Source: Tanypteryx hageni
Lineage: Eukaryota > Arthropoda > Insecta > Odonata > Petaluridae
Reading direction: 5' to 3'
Length of the DNA: 64,000 nt
Assembly (NCBI GenBank): GCA_028673005.1
Contig: CM054115.1
Location: 9,273,654 to 9,337,653, forward strand
In this document: one piece after another, positions 11,161 to 22,410 of the stretch
Layout of the letters: the number at the start of each line of letters is the position of its first letter
Position numbering within the stretch: position 1 is the first letter of the stretch
Notes under the pieces: generated by a model
The model's database searches: none
What the model saw: only the letters and a program-made list of their open reading frames with translations
Told to the model about the DNA's origin: nothing
Program-made: the position numbers and the translations under genes

Positions 11161-11580
11161 CGCACTCTGCCTGCCGGCTAGCTCGTGCGTGGGTTCCGGG
11201 AGGAACCGACACTCTCAAAAAAAAAAGAAGAAAAAGAACCTTTGGGCGCCAGTGCGGGTAATAAGTCCTTAAGCTCCGCCCGCACTCGGAAAAAAAGAAA
11301 ACGAAGGAACGCAAACTTCAATAACCAAATGAACCACTCCTAACCTAGGGCAGGTCACGACCCAACTCACGGCAACCTCTCCGCAGTGGAATTCCTCTTC
11401 TTTCCTTCCGTGCCTGCCTTTTTATACCTTCCCCCCGGCTCCCCTAGCGCCTCGTAGGGGAGACCCGAGGAAAGTCTGTAAACAAAATAAAGAAGAACCG
11501 CGGGCTTCTTCCTCCGCGCAGCACTGAAAACGTCACAGTTAGAATTTCCAATTTTTTTAAAAGAACTTAGCATGGGATTC
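11161..11580. other. GC-rich island of unknown origin
   Basis: It stands out from the AT-rich background, with several CCCGC and GCCGG words and a poly-A/AAG run near 11217. A minus-strand frame (11367-11573) has no recognisable domain. It adjoins the pogo-like end and may be the interior of that element or captured host sequence. Confidence 0.4.
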
Positions 11581-12584
11581 TCAAAAGTTTTAAAAGTTTT
11601 TCGACTTAGTTTTGCAAAAAAATCCTAATTCTTTTGGGCATAGATTTTGAAAATGGTGGCAGAATAGGAACAGCGCCCTTAGAGGCAGAAATATGAACTT
11701 TATTTTCAAAACAGAACTCATTTAACAGATGGTACTCGGGAACAACATTCTTATAGCCAAAAATACATAGGAACTCTTTTGGGTGAAAACTTCAAAACCT
11801 CATATGTGAATCACACTAGCAGAGCATAAACAGCACACACAGAAAATTAATTTGACAGAGAGAGAGAAACATGTGGTGGTTTAAATACAGTAGGAGAAGA
11901 GAGAAGCTTCATTAGAGTAATAAAGGAAAGATAAAAAAATGGGTTGGTCAAATTTTGGAAATGAACATTCTGCTCTCGGAATAATAAGAGCCATCCTCGT
12001 GTAATGTTTCTCAGACTCTCATTCGAGGAACATTTAGGCAGGCAGACCGTCTGCGTGTACTCAAACGTGGACTGCATTCTACCAATTGAATGATCTCTTC
12101 CTCCTCTTCCACCATACGTTTTACTGGCTGCTCAGCTCTCAAGGACACACGTGGTAATGCACCATGTTCACATAAGTGTATGTGAATGTGAATAAATGTA
12201 TGTCGATCTGGGAGGTCTTTGTGGATATCGTTATCAGTATTCATCAACAGCTGCAACAGAGCTTCCATTACAAAACCCATACACAAAGTGCATATCTGCA
12301 TACTCCTTGGAGAATGTGAACAGCATGTCAACCAACTAAGCACGTGACACTATATACTGTTCAGTGCTTACTACCTTATGCTCTACTGACTCACTGCCGG
12401 GTTAAATAATGATGGACCAGGCTACATAGTGCAGTATTAGTAGTAGTATTATGGCAAGTGCACTCTTCAAGGTCACGTAACTGCATAATGGTGGTGAATC
12501 GGACCCATGTTGATATGACATTTTAGGCTCAGTATGAGGCCAGGAATCCAAACCTGAAGTTTTGACAAATTCACCGGACACCCT
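11581..12584. other. No feature recognised
   Basis: Minus-strand open frames at 11847-12343 lack known motifs. The stretch before the microsatellite (TTCACCGGACACCCTGTGTA near 12570) looks like a TE end, but no partner was found. Confidence 0.4.
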
Positions 12585-12589
12585 GTGTA

Positions 12590-12652
<63 letters not shown>
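12585..12652. repeat. (GT)n(AT)n microsatellite
   Basis: GT repeats run into about 20 AT repeats and stop exactly at the left boundary of PLE1. Confidence 0.97.
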
Positions 12653-12657
<5 letters not shown>

Positions 12658-12743
12658 ACGAGAGGTTGAGAGGGATAGGAAGGAGCCAGTGAACACTTAC
12701 CATACGGTGGTGGACGTCCACAGCGATAGAGGAAGGCTTGTAA

Positions 12744-12785
12744 TTTGGAGCTTTCGGGCAGCACACGCCCTTCTTCAGCGAGAGA
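12744..12785 (-). ncRNA. Hammerhead-ribozyme-like motif in PLE1 left end
   Basis: On the minus strand: CTGAAGA (fits CUGANGA), stem II GGGC-GTGTGCT-GCCC, GAAA, then the self-complementary AGCT and C as candidate cleavage base. A very short palindromic stem III is what has been described for hammerheads of PLEs. Stem I is weak (one clear pair), so activity is doubtful. Confidence 0.6.
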
Positions 12786-12921
12786 AAAACGAAGACTAAA
12801 ATAAGCGTAACACTGGAGGTAGGGGTTCGGGAAAAGAGGGGTAAGGGGAAGGGGAGAGGGGTAAGGGGAAGGGGAAAGAGGGGTAAGAGGGAAGGAAAAA
12901 GGGGTGATTGGAGTGGGAGTG

Positions 12922-15734
12922 TTAGCGAAGGTTTAAACCTGGTAAGGAGAGGGAGCGGAGGATGTCAATATGGGCTAGTTCCCATTGACGGAGTTGTGGC
13001 ACGGGGAAACTACTTGGAAGAGCACGAATAGTTTTTACTGTGAAGCAGCTATTGAAGGGAAGGGAGTGGGTTAACGCATGGTCGGCCACCGGAAGGAGGT
13101 GCCTAAGAGAGACGCTATTCCGATGGTCGTTCATGCGGATGTTAAGGGGTGTGGTTGTGAGGCCTACATAGAACGCAGGGCATTGTGTGCAGGTAAGAAG
13201 ATATATTACGTTTTTGGAGGTACAAGTGCTGCGGGATAAGATAGGATAGGAGATTTGGGTAACGGGGCTGGTAAATGAGGAGGAAGTATCTAAGATGGGG
13301 CAAGTGAGGCAACGTGTTCTTTTACAAGGGGAGGAACCTGCGGGGGAAGGTGGAAGACCGGTGGGGAGTTCCTTGCACCATAGCAGGTCGCCAAGACTCC
13401 TAGGTCGGCGGAAGGATATCATAGGGGGCTTAGGGAAGAGTAGCGTAGTTGTGGGTGTGTTAAGGAGAATTGGATGGGCGGCCGCGAGGATGTTATTTAG
13501 GGCTTCGTGCAGCCCCGGGTGAAAGGTTGTGGTGAGAGTCAGAGGGACTTCTGTCTTCGAGGGTGGGTTCAAGATTGATGGGTGTCTGGAGGGGGTGGAG
13601 ATGGCGCGATATATTTCATTGCGGACTAAGTCGGCAGGGTATCCTCGATTGAGGAAAGCCTTAAGGAGTAAGGCGCAATAATCGGATAGCGAGGTGCTAT
13701 CCGAGCAGATTCTAAGGCCACGCCTGGCGAGGGAGTACGGAAGAGATTTCTTTGTGTGCTGTGGGTAGCAGCTGGTGTAGTGGAGTTATTGTAGGTGGTT
13801 GGTATCTTTAATGTGCACCGAGGTGCCAATGCGTCCATTACGGAGAAGGAGGTTAACGTCGAGGAACGTGGAGTGTGTTGTAGAAGAGTGATGAGTGAAA
13901 GAGAGGGTGGGATGGGTGGAAACTGTCTGAAGGAAGGAATTAAGGGATTCCGCCCCATCGGTCCACAGAAAAAATATGTCGTCGATGAAGCGGAGCCAGA
14001 GGAGGGGCTTTTGGGGAGAAGATTCAAGGAGCTGGGATTCCCATTCACCCAGAAAGCAGTTGGCGTAGGAGGGAGCCATCCGAGTGCCCATTGCGGTTCC
14101 TTTAATTTGGATGAAATGGTGCCCTCCGAACGCGAAGTTGTTTTTGGTGAGAACCATTTCCGCCGGTGAAGTGAGGAAGGCAGTAGAAGGTTTCTTCTCT
14201 CCAGACCTGTTGTCAAAGCAGGCTCGAAGAGCAGCAAGTCCATCGGTGTGGGGTATATTGGTGTAAAGGGAGCAAACATCTAAGGTAACCATGATGGTGT
14301 TTGGTGGGAGTGGGTGCTGGAGTGCTTTTAGGCGTTTGAGAAAGTGGTTAGTGTCTTGGACGAAGGAGGGGAACTGTTGGACGAGAGGCTTTAGGTGATG
14401 ATCGACGAAGGCGAAGATTCGCTCAGTTGGCGAGTCGAAGCTCGCGACGATCGGGCGACCTGGATTTCCGGGTTTATGGATTTTGGGAAGGAGGTAAAAG
14501 TTGGGGGTACGGGGGTTAGGGGGCACGAGTAGAGCGGTTACATTCTCGGACAGTCCTTCATGTGTTCCCACTGTGTGAAGGAAAGTGGAAATATCGGAGG
14601 CGTGGCGGTTAGTGGGATTAGAGGTGAGGGGGCGGTAGGATGATTGGTCGGAGAGTTGGCGAAGGGCCTCTTTGTTGTAATCCTCCCTGTCAAGGATTAC
14701 CAAGGTAGAGCCCTTATCTGCGGGTAAAATTATAATATTTTTGTTTGACCTAAGTTGGGATAAAGCGTGTCTTTGGTCTCTGGAAAGATTATCGTGGTGA
14801 TCGAGAGATTTAGGGAAGTCCGGGTGAGAGATAGCGTTGGAAATATAGGAAATGTAAAGCTCAACGGGGTGGTGTGAAGGGAGAGTAGGGGGTATGTGTT
14901 GGGATGGAGGTTTGAATAGGGAAAGGGGCTCGGTTCGATTGATGGGAGTGGGTGGATTTGGGGATGCAGTGGTATTGAAGGTTAGTTTCAGACGAAGGGA
15001 ACGGGCATAGGATTGAGTGTCCGCTAGAAGGCGGAAATGGTCGAACTTCGGGGTGGGAGAAAAGGAGAGTCCCAGGGAGAGCAATTTGCGTTCTGCGGGG
15101 CTAAGGTCATGTGTGGAGAGATTTACAATGTCCTCCTTGTCAAGATTGCGTAGAGGGTGGGACGGTGTTTTGGCGGAATGTTGCAGTTTAGGGTCGCAGC
15201 ACGTTGGTGTGGGTTTTACTTTGTATAGAGGGGGAGGAGTGGGAATTCCAAGAAGGTCGGCCAAGCTGGGCTTCTGCCCGAGGAGGGGAGGCGGAGGGTG
15301 GGTTGTGTTCCCCTGGTGGGGAGGGGTAAAAGGAAGGGGAAGGCCCATCTGGAAGTGCTTCATGCAAAGGCAGGAAAGTTTCCTCATGAGTCAGGGCTCG
15401 TGGCTAAGTTTGTTTCTGTCCGCGTCTTTCCGCGCACTTACAATGTCCTCGTGGGAGGCCGGAGAGGACTTAATGATTTGTTCTTGTAGGGAGATAGCAA
15501 CATTGAAATGGAAGTTAGCAAGGGATTCATATTCATGAAGGACTGAGCGGGTGAGGGACATCGAAAATAAATGTTGTTGGGCGGCAATTTTGGGCCGAAT
15601 AAGGGGGGGGAAGACCTGATAGGGGTATTTTGATTGTAAGACCCAAGCGCTAGGCAAGATTCAAGAAACCTAATTTGGCAGGTGAGGGATGTGAATTTAT
15701 GTAGGTGGCGGCGAAAGCGTAGAAAGTCTTGCAT
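12922..15734 (-). pseudogene. PLE1 reverse transcriptase / GIY-YIG protein, disrupted
   Basis: A single frame of about 900 codons is broken by TGA at 15391-15393 and TAA at 13786-13788, plus a frameshift between the N-terminal piece (MQDFLRFRRHLHKF at 15734) and the rest. RT blocks: ILPADKGSTLVILDR, YLLPKIHKPGNPGRPIV, VTLDVCSLYTNIPH, GTAMGTRMAPSYANCFLG, LRFIDDIFFLW (catalytic DD), STTHSTFLDV. C-terminal part: a Cys-rich linker (CKRTRCLTCP), then VIYLLTCTQCPAFYVGLT and WELAHIDIL of the GIY-YIG domain. Removing the two stop codons would leave the domain order normal, so decay is recent. It acts, when intact, by nicking and target-primed reverse transcription. Confidence 0.93.
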
Positions 15735-15840
15735 AGTGAGACAAAGAGGAAATAAACCCTAAAGAGAAACGAAAGAAAATAGAAAAGTGTTGTAGGGAGA
15801 GGATAGCGTGAAGAAAATAGAGGGAAGGAATAATATAATA

Positions 15841-16150
15841 TAACGATACGGAAAAAGAAATAATATGATAAAATAAATGCAACGAGAGGTTGAGAGGGAT
15901 AGGAAGGAGCCAGTGAACACTTACCATACAGTGGTGGACGTCCACAGCGATAGAGGAAGGCTTGTAATTTGGAGCTTTCGGGCTTCTCTCGCTGAAGAAG
16001 GGCGTGTGCTGCCCGAAACCTCCAAATTACAAGCCTTCCTCTATCGCTATGGACGTCCACCACCATATGGTAAGTGTTCACTGGCTCCTTCCTATCCCTC
16101 TCAACCTCTCGTTGCATTTATTTTATCATATTATTTCTTTTTCCGTATCG

Positions 16151-16153
<3 letters not shown>
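15841..16153. repeat. Large palindrome at PLE1 right end
   Basis: Arms 15841-15983 and 16011-16153 (143 bases each) are near-perfect reverse complements around a 27-base spacer. The spacer plus the right arm contain a complete hammerhead core on the + strand; the left arm keeps only its GAAA half. The palindrome ends in (TA)n. Confidence 0.95.
15985..16022 (+). ncRNA. Hammerhead-like motif at palindrome centre
   Basis: CTGAAGA at 15992, stem II GGGC-GTGTGCT-GCCC, GAAA at 16015, then CCTCC. It is the same core as in the left end but in the opposite orientation. Here AGCT has changed to ACCT, so the minimal stem III is damaged. Confidence 0.5.

Positions 16154-16218
<65 letters not shown>
16154..16218. 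repeat. (TA)n microsatellite between PLE1 and PLE2
   Basis: About 31 TA repeats followed by TTTA repeats. Confidence 0.97.
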
Positions 16219-16220
<2 letters not shown>

Positions 16221-16403
16221 TTATTTATTTATAACAGCTTACGGAAAAGGAAAGGTAAAATGGATATATGGATGGCAACAAGATGTTGGGATGAGGAAGC
16301 CCAGTGAACACTCACCAATCGGACGACTTCAGGTTGGCAAGGCCCTGGGGATGTCAAAGCGACACGTAAAAGAACACTAAAACAACACAGAAACATCACA
16401 AAC

Positions 16404-16440
16404 GTAGAAGCTTTCAGAGTTATTCCTTCATCAGCTACAG
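16404..16440 (-). ncRNA. Hammerhead-like motif, PLE2 left end
   Basis: Minus strand: GTAG, CTGATGA, a short stem II region GGAATAACTCT, GAAA, GCTT, CTAC. GTAG/CTAC form stem I, AGCT is the minimal stem III and U the candidate cleavage base. The complete core is present. Confidence 0.65.
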
Positions 16441-16555
16441 AGAGAACTGATGGCAGTGACACTGGGTGGAGGCATGGGGGTGGAAGGGTAGTGCGGAAAG
16501 GTTGAGGATTGGAGGATACGAAGGGGTTGGGAGAAGGCAGAAAGGGAGTGAAAAG

Positions 16556-17160
16556 CTATCGAAGGTTGAGTCTAGGGGGAGTGAAGGAGTTTAGGAGATG
16601 GATATGCGAAAGCTCCCACTGACGGAGTTGGGGAGCCGAAGCATTGTCGGGGAGAGCGCGAATGACTCTCACTGTGAAGCAGTTGTTAAACTTTAAATTA
16701 TGTTGGTTCGCATGAACGGCCACTGGCAGCGGCCGTTTGAGAATGACGCTGTTGCGGTGGCCGTTCATGCGGATGTTGAGGGGATTGCTGGTGAGGCCAA
16801 CGTAAAAGGCGGGACATTGGGTGTATTTCAGGAGGTAAATGATATTGCGGGTGGTGCAGTTGGTGGTAGAAGTTATGGGGTAGGTGATGTTGGTTGTGGG
16901 ACTGGAGAAGTAGTTGCAGAGGGGGTTTATTGGGCATGTGAGACATCGGAGTCTGCCGCAGGGTTAAGATCCGGCCGGGTGTAGAGGCGTGGGTGCTGGG
17001 GGTTCTTTATTCCATAGAATATTTGCCAGATTAGGGGGACGGCGGAAGGAGAGCATTGGTGGTCTAGGAAATGGAATCTGATGAGGGGAGGATGTGAGGA
17101 TAAGGTGGGCGGCTTTTAGGATATTTTCAAAATGTCGTGGATGCCGGGGAAATAAAGGGT
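16556..17160 (-). pseudogene. PLE2 GIY-YIG endonuclease fragment
   Basis: Across a frameshift the minus strand reads NIIYLLKYTQCPAFYVGLTS, then IRMNGHRNSV and a final RQWELSHIHLLNS...LNLR. This matches the PLE1 C-terminus block for block. The reverse transcriptase is absent, so it is truncated as well as shifted. Confidence 0.85.
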
Positions 17161-17299
17161 GGTTAGGGTGAGTTGGGGGGTGGAATCGGTGGTGGTGTGG
17201 GTATTGGGGTGGGAGTTGGGGGGTGGCGGGTGTGACTGCCCGCCAGATTTGGTCTCGGATCAGATCCGGCGGGTATCTGCGCTGTATTTCTCTCTCTCT

Positions 17300-17335
17300 G
17301 TAGCTGATGAAGGAATAACTCTGAAAGCTTCTACG
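17300..17335 (+). ncRNA. Hammerhead-like motif, PLE2 right end
   Basis: GTAG-CTGATGA (17304-17310), GGAATAACTCT, GAAA (17323-17326), GCTT, CTAC. It is identical in core to the left-end motif but on the opposite strand. Confidence 0.65.
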
Positions 17336-17468
17336 TTTGTGATGTTTCTGTGTTGTTTTAGTGTTCTTTTACGTGTGTCACTTTGACATCCCCAGGGCCT
17401 CGCCAACCTGAAGTTGTCCGATTGGTGAGTGTTCACTGGGCTTCCTCATCCCAACATCTTGTTGCCAT

Positions 17469-17470
<2 letters not shown>

Positions 17471-17510
<40 letters not shown>

Positions 17511-17519
17511 CATAGCAAT

Positions 17520-17570
<51 letters not shown>
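17471..17570. repeat. Two (TA)n tracts
   Basis: TA runs at 17471-17507 and 17525-17569, separated by about 17 unique bases. Confidence 0.96.
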
Positions 17571-17571
<1 letters not shown>

Positions 17572-18168
17572 CAGAAGGTGCAATTACAATGAATAATAAT
17601 AATAAATTTATGTATCCAAAGTCAATATTTACAATTGAATAGGACAAGTCATAATTTCAATTGAAATTGTCTGCAAGATACTCACAGAATAGTACATTTT
17701 GAATATTAACCAATTGGCCTATTATTTTTTTTGTGGATTTTTGTGCCTGAATTACGATTTCTTTTTTAATTACTAAATATATAATCACATATTTCTGGAA
17801 AAGTTATTAAACAATCACATAGAAATTTTATATTTTGTTAGAATAATGCATATTATTTGCATTTATGTAGCTTATGTTGTCTTAAAATATATAAATAAAC
17901 AATAATATCAACAATAGTGAAAAGTCAATTTTTTAAAACAAAATGTATAAAATTGCAATCATGAGATTTACCAATTATATAAACTATATCTTAAATACAT
18001 TAGTACAGACATTCTTGTTAGAAAATTTTTATGAGATTGAGTAAGTGGTTGCCAAGAAATGCCAAATCGAATGAGTCAGCAATCTAAAAACAAATGTTAA
18101 AATACTGATAAGTAGTTGCAATAGAATGTAGTCTCATACTGACATTATTTTACTCAACCATTCTCATT
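17571..18168. other. No feature recognised
   Basis: AT-rich sequence without motifs. The 3' end of the piggyBac element to its right probably lies here, but no TTAA-CCC end was found. Confidence 0.4.
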
Positions 18169-19664
18169 CTAAGGTAATTTATGTGTTTTATCATAAACTA
18201 TACTATTCATACCTTTAGACTGATTTGGTGTGATATATTTTGAAGCAATGTGGCAGGTGAAGGGCAACATGTCATTTCTCACATTCCCATCTGCTTTTGA
18301 GTTCTCTTTCCCTGTGCTTTGCAGACTATACAGATACAGGATGGATTCTTTTTGACAGGGTTGGGTGGTATATGATTTGGGAAATGAGCCCAATTATCTG
18401 CTTGAAATCTCATAGGTGAGGGATCAGAAACTGGATGACCCCTCCTCCTGTACTCCGGCATAGTTACATTCTCCAGGATTTTTTCTGCAAGCATCACTCT
18501 AAAGTCATCAAAGTGCATCTTTCTACCATTTGTCTTTTTGTGTAGCACATATGAGTTATAGAGAACCATATCTATTATGTAGAAAAACAATTTGCGATAG
18601 CCTTTGGCATAGCGGCGCATAATGGGAAATGAAGAAATTTGTTGATCTTGCCTATCTACCACATTCATTTGGCAGTTGTAATCAATAATGGCTTTGGGTT
18701 TCATTATAGCTTCTTTCATTTTCTTCGACACCTTTCCAGTATCCATTATGTTCCGTTTCTTATGATATGTTGAAAGAACATGAACTTCTTTCTTATCTTT
18801 CCACTTGAATGCAGCCATTCTATGAATGTACAAAGCCTTTGCTTCCCCTTTATTCAAAGCAATTTCTTTGATTCCCAGAAGTCAGCTTCCAAAAAATCGA
18901 GAAAAATATCGCGTTCATTTGAGTCTCTATTCAATTTCCTCAGAACTCTCCTTTATGTCTTCGCTATTTTTATACCACTTCCACTCGTCCACTTTTGTTT
19001 TCTTTCTAAGCGGCCGGCAAATAGTAGAATTGTCGTTGTTATATTTGCCGTCACTAAAACTTTCGCTGCTTGATTCACTATCTAAACAATCCTCATATTC
19101 TTCTTCTTCACTAATAGAATGTACACTATCACTTTCTAAAAGAACTTTTTCTATCTCACGATTTTTTACACGCTTCCACTTCATATCTGCCATTTGCAAA
19201 TGACTGAAATTCGGAAGCACGGGTACAAGTCTGTCTCACTAGAAAATCAACTAGTAACTGCTGGTCCCAGATTGCCTTTGGCTTCGGAAAGTGTTGGTAT
19301 ACAATGCTTTGTTATCTCAACTTCGTAATAAGGAAAAATATTGTAATATAAGTGAATCATCAAAGATTAGAGTTCGAATACGTCTTTGCCTGGCGCAGAA
19401 TGAGCTAACGCAGCCAAGTACTGTTTATTTCGTCATTAGAATGAAAAAAATTGATTTCGTTCATCTAAACAAACTTACAAGCAAATTAAAGATTGACTTC
19501 TTATCTTTGTAATAAAGAAAGGCGCAGAGAATTATCTGCTTTTGTTTACAAGATAAATGAGTCAGAAGATGATGCTGCGCGGGACCGGCGATTCGCCGGC
19601 TGTTTACGTTAAGGCCATTTTTGACCGGCCGGCGAATCGCCGTCTCTTGAAGCCAATGGGTTAA
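18169..19664 (-). mobile_element. piggyBac element with internally deleted transposase
   Basis: On the minus strand the 5' part (18927-19220) is the acidic N-terminus (SVHSISEEEEYEDCLDSESS). The 3' part (18279-18857) is the C-terminal half: KWKDKKEVHVLST, YNCQMNVVDRQDQQ with the third aspartate, KLFFYIIDMVLYNSYVL, and the Cys-rich tail CICIVCKAQGKR. The region with the first two catalytic aspartates is gone. A piggyBac-type end lies at 19661-19664: reading inwards TTAA, CCCATTGGC. Just inside are inverted GACCGGCGATTCGCCGGC-like words at about 19583 and 19623. Non-functional. Confidence 0.85.
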
Positions 19665-19834
19665 TGCTCTTCAAAATTTCTGGTGTAATTTGCAAAGTCC
19701 TCTGTGCATTTACAACACACAAGACATCAGTATTTGCAGTTGCTTGATGGCTGTCTAAACTTGTTGATGTTTTTGTAGGTCAAAATATAGAGTAAACTTC
19801 GTTTAAAATATATTTTCCCTTTAAATAAAAAGAC

Positions 19835-19973
19835 CATGAGTGATAACCAGCAGTCAGAGAAGAAAAATAGGAAATGCTTAACTCTTGAGGTTAAATTAAA
19901 GGTTTTATGACGACTAAAAGCTGGAGAGCGCCAGCATGAAGTTTGTAAAGCTTTATCTCTGGCAGGTTCCATG
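19835..19973 (+). pseudogene. pogo/Tigger transposase N-terminus, split by hAT-A
   Basis: The frame reads MSDNQQSEKKNRKCLTLEVK, then LKAGERQHEVCKALSLAGS, the CENP-B/Tigger helix-turn-helix. The continuation (TIIKNADKIKEG) appears at 22795, right after hAT-A. One internal stop shows prior decay. Confidence 0.8.
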
Positions 19974-20096
19974 GTATAGACCAGTGCTGCTCAACCTTTT
20001 TGTACATGCGAGCTACTTTATTTTAGTAGAGCAACCTCCCAATCTACCCATGTAAGGGGGAAAAATACAAAATTAGAATCTGATTTCAACGTTTAT

Positions 20097-20185
20097 TAAC
20101 CCCTCAATGCCATCAGGCGTACTATTACGTCCTGCAAAAACTGTCTAATCGGCCATCAGGCGTACTATTACGTCCTGCAGCATCC
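20097..20185 (+). repeat. piggyBac-like terminus with doubled motif
   Basis: TTAACCCCTCAATGCC is followed by two copies of CATCAGGCGTACTATTACGT (about 20115 and 20157). TTAA-CCC with a repeated subterminal motif is piggyBac architecture. No matching right end was found within hAT-A, so the element is truncated or chimeric. Confidence 0.5.
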
Positions 20186-21870
20186 CTAATTTATTTTATC
20201 TTTTGACGCTAGAGACTTCTTTAAACCTAAATAACCTATATATATTTTGAAAGAGGAAGCTTTGTACTTCCTATCTATGTTTGTCCTGTATTTTTTTTCT
20301 CTTTTAAAAAATATATAATCAACGTTGAATTTTGCGATAGAATTTGCAATTTTGCTATGATATGATGGTATATCTCCATATAAAAGTTGCTTTTCAATGC
20401 AGCAAGGAACTTTTCCTTGGTGTTTGAAATTCAATGTAGGAACTGTGTATCATTTCAAAGGAGAGGACGTTTTTTTCCTCTTTTTTCCTGGTGGAGAGAT
20501 TTGGCTTATGTCATACGACAAAGGTCTTCATCGGTATGTAAAGAAAGAAAGGAAAACATCGTATGTCTGTCTATGCACAGCTAATTACAAATGTTTACAA
20601 TGCAATTGATGAAGAATGGAATTAGTTTGAGTAAAAACATTTCTGTAAACATTCCCTTCCATTACCGCGCGATCCTTCGTTCATCGCTTCATAGGAGAGC
20701 GTCAACGTCAAAACAGCTGATTTCAAAATCCAAGGCCGATATTCTTCCGATAATTTAGTGTCACGCCTCAAAGAGAGGCATTTTGTGAGAAGGATAATAT
20801 GTCATATAATTTTCAAGACCTTTAGAATTTTATTTTAATGTCGACGAAAGTTGCGGGGAATTGAGTATATCTATTTGTAAGTATTTGTTTACGTATAATA
20901 TACGTTTAGTTTAATGATAGAATTTTAGTTTTTACCACGGACCTACGGATTTTCGGTTTCTAAAGTTGACCCATAAATACTTGAGGAAAGGGAACCCACC
21001 ATATTGGGTTCCTTTTCTTTGACATTTGAAAGAATACGAGGTCTGTTTTCCTCTTCAGATAAGTGCTTCACTGTTGTGCTAGCAGGGCCAAAGCAGCGAT
21101 GAAGCGAGTAGGCAAGAAGAGGACACGCCGGCAAAAATCACGAAAAGCTCTTCCATATATTTACACAATATATTACTAGAAGTGTTTACTAAGCTATAAG
21201 GCATTTCTTGCTGAATCCAATTACGCATGTGTAAATTTTCTGAAAATATTTGGGAAGAACCTGTAAGCTAAAGTTTTCCGTGTTTTATACAACGTCATAT
21301 CTCCCTTTCCAATGAACAAAATGCAACCATTTCTTCTATGTGACTTTTGTAATGACTAAGAATGATGACTGTATAACTAAAACGTTTATATTATAAATAA
21401 ATCATCTTTTAACAAATCAATAATACTACATTTACTTAAAAATTTCCAGTCAAGACATGAAAAAGTTGAGATGCGTAAAACTGTTCACCTAATTGGTTTA
21501 GATGGGTAGACTTGCAGAATGAAATAGTTACTAATTTAAGCTATTTTTTTATTAAGACTGCATATCAATATCTTCTATAGACTTTCCGGTGCTGAATGTT
21601 ATATATAAAGCGCGAATGCACACCGGAAAATTAGCGATTGGTGTACATTCTCTTCTACTCCAACAATCTTTTATGTAAAATATTATATGCAAAATAGATA
21701 TTTACAAACTTCATGTTTTTCATAAATCCACAAAAAAATCAGAAAAATCAAGAGAAAACTTCCCAAGTTATGGTTATTTTAATATTTTCGAACGTTTTTG
21801 CAATGCAATCGTGAAAATTTAAAAACCTCATCCGGCCGTATTGGTGGGATTTAATAAATCTCCTCCGGGC
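20186..21870. other. hAT-A interior, no gene recognised
   Basis: No recognisable domain on either strand. Short open frames near 20387-20609 have no motifs. Confidence 0.4.
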
Positions 21871-22410
21871 TCACATCGGTTGATTCATCGAATTGTAAGG
21901 AAAAGGCAACATGTATTTATGCCCTCTTGTAGTTGATGACTTATCTGCACTTAGATTTTCAATTCTTCTCATGACTGTAATTCTCAAAAGTTGTAAATCT
22001 TTAATTGAATCAATAATATCTTTTTTATTTTTAAAATTGGAAAAAAGTGCTTCTGCAGCTGTCAAAAATGATTCTTTAATCAAATTTCCATCACTAAATG
22101 CCTTTTTCTTCTTAGCTAATAAATGGCACACTCTCAAGGACGCAATGGTTACTGCGACTGGTTTATTCATGGCTTACACAAACATATTTTGCTGCAAAGA
22201 AATACCATTTTTCAAATCTTTGATTTTTGCCTTGCGTACTTCAGTATTTCTTGGATATTCTGTGTCATATTTGGCATGCATTGTTTGGAAATGTCTCTCC
22301 ACATTTCCTTTCTTCGGAATGGCCACCGATGAGTTGCATATTAAACAGCAACATTTATTCTTAATTGTAGTAAAAAAAAATCATGTTCCCATTCATCCCA
22401 TCAATCCCAT
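21871..22410 (-). pseudogene. hAT transposase fragment (GTF2IRD2/ZBED5-like), hAT-A
   Basis: The minus strand has a BED-type finger (CCCLICNSSVAIPKKGNVER, then HFQTMH), followed by KYDTEYP and, after a stop, SLRVCHLLAKKKKAFSDGNL and IKDLQLLRITVMRRIENLS. This is the N-terminal part of the hAT transposases related to GTF2IRD2 and ZBED5. The catalytic core and the dimerisation domain are missing. Confidence 0.8.

Larger units (their letters stand above)
12653..16153 (-). mobile_element. Penelope-like element PLE1
   Basis: This is a nearly full-length PLE on the minus strand. A 107-bp end sequence at 12653-12759 recurs in direct orientation at 15877-15983 with one mismatch, and again inverted at 16011-16117. 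The right end is thus a palindrome. Hammerhead-like ribozyme motifs sit in both ends. (TA)n tracts adjoin both sides. PLEs are retroelements with a telomerase-related reverse transcriptase and usually a GIY-YIG endonuclease; both are encoded here. Near-identity of the end repeats suggests recent insertion, despite stops in the coding region. Confidence 0.92.
16264..17476 (-). mobile_element. Penelope-like element PLE2, 5'-truncated
   Basis: Ends at 16264-16445 and 17290-17476 are inverted copies of each other (about 180 bp, a few differences), each with a hammerhead-like core. Between them the minus strand carries a GIY-YIG coding fragment. It sits between (TA)n tracts, like PLE1. The two elements are related but clearly distinct families. 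Confidence 0.88.

Noticed and set aside
12402..12766. Minus-strand frames with IYIYIY and THTHTH runs
   Set aside because: They are translations of the (AT)n/(GT)n microsatellite.
13295..15538. Long + strand open frames at 13295-13522, 13795-14169 and 15017-15538
   Set aside because: They lie antisense to the PLE1 protein, have no motifs and use the complement of its codons.
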